Assembly (NCBI GenBank): GCA_028095005.1
Contig: CM051461.1
Coordinates: forward strand, 174,289,144 to 174,353,143
Length of the DNA: 64,000 nt
Direction: 5' to 3'
From: Rhynchospora pubera
Taxonomy: Eukaryota > Streptophyta > Magnoliopsida > Poales > Cyperaceae
The notes under the pieces are model-generated. The model ran no database searches, was not told where the DNA came from, and worked only from the letters and a program-made list of their open reading frames with translations. Both the position numbers and the translations under genes were made by a program. Shown here one piece after another: positions 58,314 to 64,000 of this stretch (its first letter is position 1; each line of letters starts with the position of its first letter).

Positions 58314-58785
58314 TAAAAGTTGATCTTATTTATTTTTACAAAGGATGCCTTTATGTAAAAAAAGTTCATAAATCTTTAGTTCGTTCAAATAATGTCAAGA
58401 GTTAATACGATTGACAAACACGTGTTACGGTGATAGTTTAATTTCAGTTTATTTACTTTATCTCTTGATGTAGTACAAAATAAACTCCAACAAATTATGA
58501 AATTTTACAGCGATGTGTTATCCTAAAAAAATAAACAAGATTAAATGCATGCATATATTTAAATTCAAATACCAAACGATATAAAACGGGGCCAATTTAA
58601 AATAATGCCAAATAAATAAATATATTTAAATTCCGAAGTTGAAATGAATTATCGGATCTCAATTTCTGAACCCCTAGTTTGACGATCCGTATTACGAGTC
58701 TATGACCATTGTCTTACTGCGCAGAGAATTGACCATTTTTACGAGGATTAACTATCAGGGCAACATTGTATTCGAATTCAACAAA

Positions 58786-58869
58786 GTCAGGATGGCCGAG
58801 TGGTCTAAGGCGCCAGACTCAAGTTCTGGTCTTCGTAAGAGGGCGTGGGTTCAAATCCCACTTCTGACA
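58786..58869 (+). tRNA. trnL-CAA: tRNA-Leu (anticodon CAA)
   Basis: 84 nt, class II. Acceptor GTCAGGA pairs with TTCTGAC (one G-T). The D arm carries TGGCCGAGTGG. The anticodon stem CCAGA/TCTGG closes the loop CTCAAGT, anticodon CAA, which reads UUG leucine codons. There is a long variable arm, and the T arm is GTGGGTTCAAATCCCAC. There is no intron and CCA is not encoded. The A and B boxes (TGGCCGAGTGG, GGTTCAAATCC) are intact. A T-run follows at 58874, giving a pol III terminator. CAA motifs occur upstream, as in plant tRNA genes. Confidence 0.97.
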
Positions 58870-60245
58870 ACACTTTTTATTTTTCTTTCTTTATTCAATT
58901 TTGGCAGAAGTCAGTTTGCTCTGGTTTGTCCCAATTCTTCCGCCTCTGCTATCTGCCGGAAAAGGCTTCTCTGGTTCTTTAGTATGCCTTCGCGTGCGTG
59001 GCTTGTGGTCTTGTGGATCATTAAAATTGCATTGGGTTTTCTAAATATTGAAATTTGCTTAAATAATTGGTTTTCCTTGCCACCAATTCTCCTGTACAAA
59101 GCGTGCGTGAAATTGTTATGTTTCTTTGTTTTTGCTTTTTATATTATCAACGGTATATATTTTTTTATTAATTTTTCCCATGTGTTTCTTCACTTCTTTT
59201 CTCCCAAACTCAGAAAAATACTGTGCAAGTCAGAAGTCACCCATTTCTTCACTTTAAAGAGGTCAACCTAATGGGTAATGGCCATGAAAATGTTTTGCTT
59301 TGCCACTTTGTAGTTAAATATATAAGTTTGTTCACTAGAGTCCTAATAAATATATGTAAGTCTAGAGGTTAAAAATGTGATTACAAATCAAACACTTAAA
59401 AAAAATGGAGGGCTTGCCGTGGGAAGACAAGCAGAATAATTATCTGCTGCATCACCCAAAATTGAATTTAGCTGCAATTTCAGATGAACCGAGGCTCCGA
59501 GAACAATATTCCCTTGAGTTCTGCAAAATTTTTAAAAGAACAAAACAATAGTCAGGCACCAACAAATAGAAGAATATAATTTGTTCAGCCTTTTTGCTGC
59601 TGCCGAAATTGAGTGAAATTGATATTGCGAAGGAGATGGTTAGCTCTAGTCTGACAAAACCAAAACTAGCCAAGACCTGACAATAAGGTATGTTGTTACA
59701 AGAAAATTTTAAACAAATTTTCAGGTTTACCTAACACCAGTTGAAAAATCCAAGCTATAGAATCTTGCAGCTCCTAGTGTCAGCTTTGAGGCATTTCATG
59801 CATGTATAGGTATAGTTGTGCAGTTAATCTTCTGTGAATAAAATGTATTCAAATTAATATATCAGGTTTATATCACATATAACCCTCAAAAGGCGTCCAA
59901 TTTTATACCAATAAAAACTTCTATCAGGTTTATATCGCATACAAAGCAGTCCCATAATAGCACCAACGAATTGCAAGCAGGGTTCTGTGAACCTGAACGC
60001 CCCCCCCCCCCCCCCACCCCCTGCGCAACCAATAAATACAAGAGAAAAAAAAAAACACCCAACCGCACAGTAGAAATGAAGAGAAAAAGGAACAAAATCA
60101 AATAGCCCATACGCCAAACCAGTACAGCATAAGTACAATCAGACAAGAAAACAAACTGCATGAAGTATAACTATAAAACAAAAAGTTTCATAGAACCAAT
60201 CGTGTCAGCAAAACACCCGAACCAGACGGTCTCAAATATCCTCAG
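58870..60245. other. Intergenic DNA downstream of the tRNA and PPR genes
   Basis: No gene recognised. It contains the 3' flank of the PPR gene and a C-run at 60000-60015. The small frames (93-94 codons) around the C-run are shadows of it. Confidence 0.55.
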
Positions 60246-62423
60246 TCATCTCTTCTTCTCTCTTCCAGAAGTGTCAAATAACATACTTGCCTTAAAATCT
60301 GGCAAAATACCTGCATTTAACATAGCCCTATACATCTCAGATGCCCTTTTGCTCATACCTGATTTATGATACCCAAGAATAACAGCTGTGTAAGTCACCA
60401 CACTTGGTTGAAAACCCAACTTTTGCATCTCGGCCATCAACTTATCTGCCACATCCATCATGAGTATCTTGCTGAAACCATTGATCAAGCTTGTATATAC
60501 AAAAGCATCTGGCAGCACGCCCCTTCGCTCCATTTCACGAACTAACTGAAGAGCTCCTTTCAAGTTTTTTGCACGGCAAAAGACTGCAATAAGTGAGGTA
60601 TACACCTTTCTGTCAGGCACTACTCCCTCACTGCGCATTTCATCGAACAACTCCAAGGCAATTGACACTGCACCTTTTCTACAGACACCGTTGATCAAAG
60701 ATGAATATGTAAACTTATTTGGTTGGATCCTCTCCTCCAACATCATGTCGTACAAAGAAAAAGCCTCATCCATATCTAGATCTTTGACAGACCTGTCTAT
60801 TATTCTACTATATAGCACCACATCTGGTAGATGACCTCTCTTTATTAAATCCCCAAAGAGCCCCCACACACCATCCATTTCTCCCACTCCACATAGACTG
60901 CTAATTATGATATTATATGTAAAAAGATTAGGGTATACACTAAAATCTCGCATTCTACCAAGGAATGAAAATGCTTCCTCAAATAGCCCTTTTCTACAAA
61001 ACCCTTCTATTAAAACTGTGCATGTCACAACATTTGGTAGGACCCCTTGACCTAGCATTAGATCAAATTGACCCAAAGCCTCTTCAAGATAGCCTATTTT
61101 GCAGAAACCATGTATTATGCTCGTATAGTGGTACACATCTGGAACAAAATTATGAGCAGTCATTTCCTCAAATAGATCACTAGCAGACTTTAAGTCTCCA
61201 ATTTGGCAAAAACCATTAATTAAAATGCCATAAACAATTTTATCCTGTCCAATTCCTATTAAATCTAACTCCCTAAACAACTTTAATGCGGTGGTAAATT
61301 CTCCAATTTTGCAAAGCCCATACAAGACAGAGCTATAAGTAATTCTACTGGGCATTATATCTTTATTTGCCATATCTGAAATCAAACAATATGCCTTTGA
61401 AAATTCCCCCTGTTTAGAAAGCCCATCAATTAGTATGCTATAGCTATGTAAATCAGGTTCACACCCCTTTTGCCTCTTCATCTCATCAAAAACTGATGAG
61501 GCCTCCGTCAACTGGCCAGCCTTACAGAACCCGTGGATCACCCCATTAAAACAATAAGTATTGCAAGGCATACCTTTAACACAAAGCACTTTAAGAAATT
61601 CCCATGCAGATTCAACTTTACCTGAACAACAGAGGCCATGTATGTAACTGCTATATGTAACAGCATTGGGTTGAATACCTTTTGTCCTCATTTCACTAAG
61701 CATCTCATTAGCTTCTTTCAAATACAGCCTATCTCCACTAGTATATAAATCCATCATGATAGAATAGGTATACACATTTGGGGCTGGCCCCCACATCATC
61801 ATGTCATAAAATAGGCCTCTAGCATATCTGAATTGCTCTTTGTCAACCAGTGCCTTGAGCAAGAAATTGGACACTTTTCTTTCAAGCCCCACCTTTTTCG
61901 CCTCAAGATAAGTTAACAGAGCATCTTCAAACAAACCCAATTCAACAAAATACCGAATTATAGCAGTATAGGCATGTAACAAGCTCATAGTTCCTTTCAA
62001 TTGGGTAACTAATTCGCAGATTAAATTGAACAGGTTTGGTCCAGCAATTTCACAGTAATCTACCATGCTACCAATCAGGCACTGAATTTGTCTGTTCAGT
62101 TTTCTACTAGAGAATGATTCTATAACAACTGCAAATAATTTCAAAGAACGAGGCAGCCCATAACAGTTTACTGATCCTTCAAAGCTTATACCACTCAGAA
62201 ACCTCGAATCCAATGTGCGCAAGACAATGGCAACCAGCTGTCTCAGTAGAAACTGCTTCCTTGTGTAAGGCTCAGACTTTTCAACACGGGTTGTGTTGGG
62301 ATTGATAGGAAGCACTTGGCTATTAACACAAGATGCAGCCGCAGCCGAAGAGAAGAACCTAAAGAAACTGCCTCTACTCAAGCTTTCCTTTTGAAAGAAG
62401 GACCCAACTTGCGACCTGAGCAT
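60246..62423 (-). CDS. P-class pentatricopeptide repeat (PPR) protein
   Basis: 725 residues, no intron. The N-terminus (MLRSQVGSFFQKESLSRGSF, then FRFFSSAAAASC) is rich in Arg, Ser, Phe and Ala and poor in acids, as in mitochondrial or plastid targeting peptides. From about residue 155 to 705 run about 16 tandem 35-residue PPR motifs of the P type (patterns like TYSSLINGVCRKGAVSIALE, LFDEMRSEGVVPD). No E or DYW editing domain follows, and the protein ends DTSGREKKR. Such proteins bind specific organellar RNAs and affect their stability, splicing or translation. Restorer-of-fertility genes belong to this class, but nothing here shows that. The start is the first ATG of the frame. Confidence 0.93.
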   Translation of the reverse strand: MLRSQVGSFFQKESLSRGSFFRFFSSAAAASCVNSQVLPINPNTTRVEKSEPYTRKQFLLRQLVAIVLRTLDSRFLSGISFEGSVNCYGLPRSLKLFAVVIESFSSRKLNRQIQCLIGSMVDYCEIAGPNLFNLICELVTQLKGTMSLLHAYTAIIRYFVELGLFEDALLTYLEAKKVGLERKVSNFLLKALVDKEQFRYARGLFYDMMMWGPAPNVYTYSIMMDLYTSGDRLYLKEANEMLSEMRTKGIQPNAVTYSSYIHGLCCSGKVESAWEFLKVLCVKGMPCNTYCFNGVIHGFCKAGQLTEASSVFDEMKRQKGCEPDLHSYSILIDGLSKQGEFSKAYCLISDMANKDIMPSRITYSSVLYGLCKIGEFTTALKLFRELDLIGIGQDKIVYGILINGFCQIGDLKSASDLFEEMTAHNFVPDVYHYTSIIHGFCKIGYLEEALGQFDLMLGQGVLPNVVTCTVLIEGFCRKGLFEEAFSFLGRMRDFSVYPNLFTYNIIISSLCGVGEMDGVWGLFGDLIKRGHLPDVVLYSRIIDRSVKDLDMDEAFSLYDMMLEERIQPNKFTYSSLINGVCRKGAVSIALELFDEMRSEGVVPDRKVYTSLIAVFCRAKNLKGALQLVREMERRGVLPDAFVYTSLINGFSKILMMDVADKLMAEMQKLGFQPSVVTYTAVILGYHKSGMSKRASEMYRAMLNAGILPDFKASMLFDTSGREKKR

Positions 62424-62533
62424 AGATTAAGGGGCCTCGATTTTATTTCGGAGCGAACGCAGAGAAAGGGTTGTACTGGAAAGAGGCAATGGTGGAATAA
62501 ACCCTCATGGAACAATCTTGTACTGGAAAGAGG

Positions 62534-62569
<36 letters not shown>

Positions 62570-62950
62570 ACTGGTATAAAATTATTTCTTCGAATCGAAT
62601 AAGAGAAAAATAAGGACTGTAGAGAAGGGTCGGAGAGCAATTTTTGGGTTGCAAATGGAGGGACGGAGGCAGCGGCCGAGAAGGAAGGAAGAAAGGGTTT
62701 AAGGGTAAGGTGCCTGCTCCATTGCAACGACACAGTTGGAGATTAGAGAAATATCCTGACCGTTCGTATTTGATCGAACGTTCGTGCTTTGAGAATTGTA
62801 AACAACCAAGCGTCTCAACATATGGAACGAGATCCTCTGACCAGTGAACGTTTTTCGACCTAAGCCGTCCGATTTATTCTCAACGGTTAATGAATGTCGT
62901 ATGGATAATATCATATTGATAGGTCTATAAATATTTAACAGATGGCTGAT
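62424..62950. promoter_or_regulatory. Upstream region of the PPR gene
   Basis: A GA (CT on the gene strand) microsatellite of about 29 bp at 62539-62567 lies 120 bp upstream of the start codon. A 96-codon minus-strand frame (62443-62733) ends just upstream of the PPR start. It has a Ser/Leu-rich run from the CT repeat and no recognisable domain, so it is at best an upstream open frame in the leader. Confidence 0.5.
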
Positions 62951-63367
62951 GCACCAGCATCCCCATAAAAAGGACTGCTCCAAGCAGTCTTTTTTATTTT
63001 TTTTAATTTGTTTAAATTTTAAAATTCAAATGGAGAATCCAAACCGTTGATCTTGTTAAGTTTTATCGGCGATGCATTTTCATATAAGTTTTATAAAATT
63101 TGAAGTTGATTTGATACTTGATTAAGTGGTCAACAAATGAACGAACCTGGTTTGATTAATTCTAATACGTTCATAATTTGGTCACTTAATCAAGTATCAA
63201 ATCAACTTCAAATTTTATAAAACTTATATGAAAATGCATCGCCGATAAAACTTAACAAGATCAACGGTTTGGATTCTCCATTTGAATTTTAAAATTTAAA
63301 CAAATTAAAAAAAATAAAAAGGACTGCTTGGAGCAGTCCTTTTTATGGCTGTAGAGGATGCTGGTGC
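62951..63367. mobile_element. Mutator-like palindromic element (foldback MITE)
   Basis: 417 bp. The ends GCACCAGCATCC and GGATGCTGGTGC are exact inverted repeats, and arms of about 193 and 200 bp (62951-63143, 63168-63367) are nearly complementary around a 24-bp centre. The 10-bp duplication GATGGCTGAT flanks it (62941-62950, 63368-63377). Long TIR plus 9-11 bp duplication is the Mutator-like pattern. No coding capacity. The right arm has about six extra bases near its tip relative to the left. Confidence 0.9.
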
Positions 63368-63397
63368 GATGGCTGATGGCTCATAACACTAAGCATA

Positions 63398-63690
63398 TAA
63401 TCTAAGTGGGAGATTGTTAGATTATATATGGGCTAAAGATCCATTCTTGTTCAAGTTTGAATCTCATTCTTGATGGGTCGTTTCAGGTCAAGATGATCCA
63501 TCTAGTCTTGCACCGAAAAAAGTAACAATCGAGCATTTATGGGCGGATATTACTTCTCACAAGGTATTACATTACATAATAATTACCAGAAATAAAAACG
63601 TGGGTGTCAAGATAATATTTGGACATATTTGTGTAATAGATGTGGTGTCTAATTATGATAGCTAGTCATGGTAATTTTTTTTTTTAAATA
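63398..63690 (+). mobile_element. Copia-type LTR fragment with polypurine tract
   Basis: AAGTGGGAGATTGTTAG (63404-63420) has the form of a Copia polypurine tract joined to an LTR start (TGTTAG). The following 250 or so bases are compatible with an LTR but the end is not found. The match before the tract (CATAACACTAAGC) fits the usual 3' end context. No duplication is readable. Confidence 0.4.
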
Positions 63691-63759
63691 AAAACGACCC
63701 AAGCAAGATCACAACCTTTTCATTAAGCAAGGAAGTTGACATACAAGAGAACTACCAAA

Positions 63760-63918
63760 GGGGCTGTTTGGATTCATGGGGGATTTTGGGGAATTTCATC
63801 TTCCTACCATAAATTTATTATAAACAATCCAAACTCTTCACAAAGTTACACACTTTTCAATAAATTTATTCCTAAAAATTGCAACTTCTCCAAATTCCTA
63901 AGCGATCCAAATTGCCCC
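63760..63918. mobile_element. PIF/Harbinger-like MITE, copy 3
   Basis: 159 bp with ends GGGGCTGTTTGGAT and ATCCAAATTGCCCC, flanked by AAA (63757-63759, 63919-63921). The interior contains ATAAACAATCCAAAC and AAGTTACACAC, in common with the copies at 6768 and 58150. Confidence 0.8.
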
Positions 63919-64000
63919 AAAGAGAATATTTTATGCTCGTGCAGAAAACCAATCTCACATCTAAAGTATAACAATAAAACAAAGTTCAGACAATGGGTAT

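Noticed and set aside
62443..62733. 96-codon minus-strand frame just upstream of the PPR gene as a separate gene
   Set aside because: Much of it is a Ser/Leu run from the CT microsatellite; no domain is present and it fits a leader.

Overview
The window is nuclear DNA from a plant, most likely a eudicot. The evidence is short GT-AG introns, a plant-type fibrillarin gene with telo-box and site II promoter motifs, SRC2-like C2 proteins, a long P-class pentatricopeptide (PPR) gene, a nuclear tRNA-Leu(CAA), and dense nested plant transposons (hAT, PIF/Harbinger-like and Mutator-like miniature elements, Copia and Ty3/Gypsy-like LTR elements, a LINE relic). The species cannot be named from the sequence.

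Layout. 1-10.3 kb: a tandem family of small C2-domain genes, all on the minus strand: one running off the left edge (816 to 1), one complete (3139-3870), one dead copy split by a MITE (6688-7062) and one complete (9021-10163). A hAT-like element nested inside another hAT-like element sits among them, with both 8-bp target duplications readable. 11.7-15.4 kb: intergenic DNA with small elements. 15.4-18.8 kb: a complete six-exon fibrillarin gene on the minus strand (310 aa). Its fourth intron carries a candidate box C/D snoRNA with a 13-nt match to 25S rRNA, and introns 2 and 5 each carry a tandem duplication. 19-24.5 kb: another hAT-like MITE, a V-ATPase subunit D relic and unassigned DNA.

24.5-34.7 kb: a long inverted-repeat element containing a very young gag-only Copia-type retrotransposon (25083-29725, two 1456-bp LTRs, ATACC target duplication), followed by a full-length hAT transposon (30311-34720, ATTATTAT duplication) whose four-exon transposase has a one-base frameshift in the dimerisation exon. 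37.9-40.0 kb: a compact LTR element with two 963-bp LTRs around only 140 bp. 41.9-56.85 kb: about 15 kb of an AT-rich satellite with a monomer of about 172 bp, containing internal block duplications, a solo LTR, a long-TIR MITE with a 10-bp duplication and a small inversion, and abutting a LINE relic. 57-64 kb: a PIF-like MITE, tRNA-Leu(CAA), the PPR gene (60246-62423, minus), a Mutator-like palindromic element with a 10-bp duplication, an LTR fragment and a further PIF-like MITE.

How the parts relate. The host genes are unrelated housekeeping or organelle functions: C2 proteins (membrane or stress signalling), fibrillarin with its intronic guide RNA (rRNA 2'-O-methylation), tRNA-Leu (translation) and PPR (organelle RNA processing). 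Everything else is mobile or satellite DNA, much of it datable by nesting order. All coordinates come from reading the sequence; no database search was possible.
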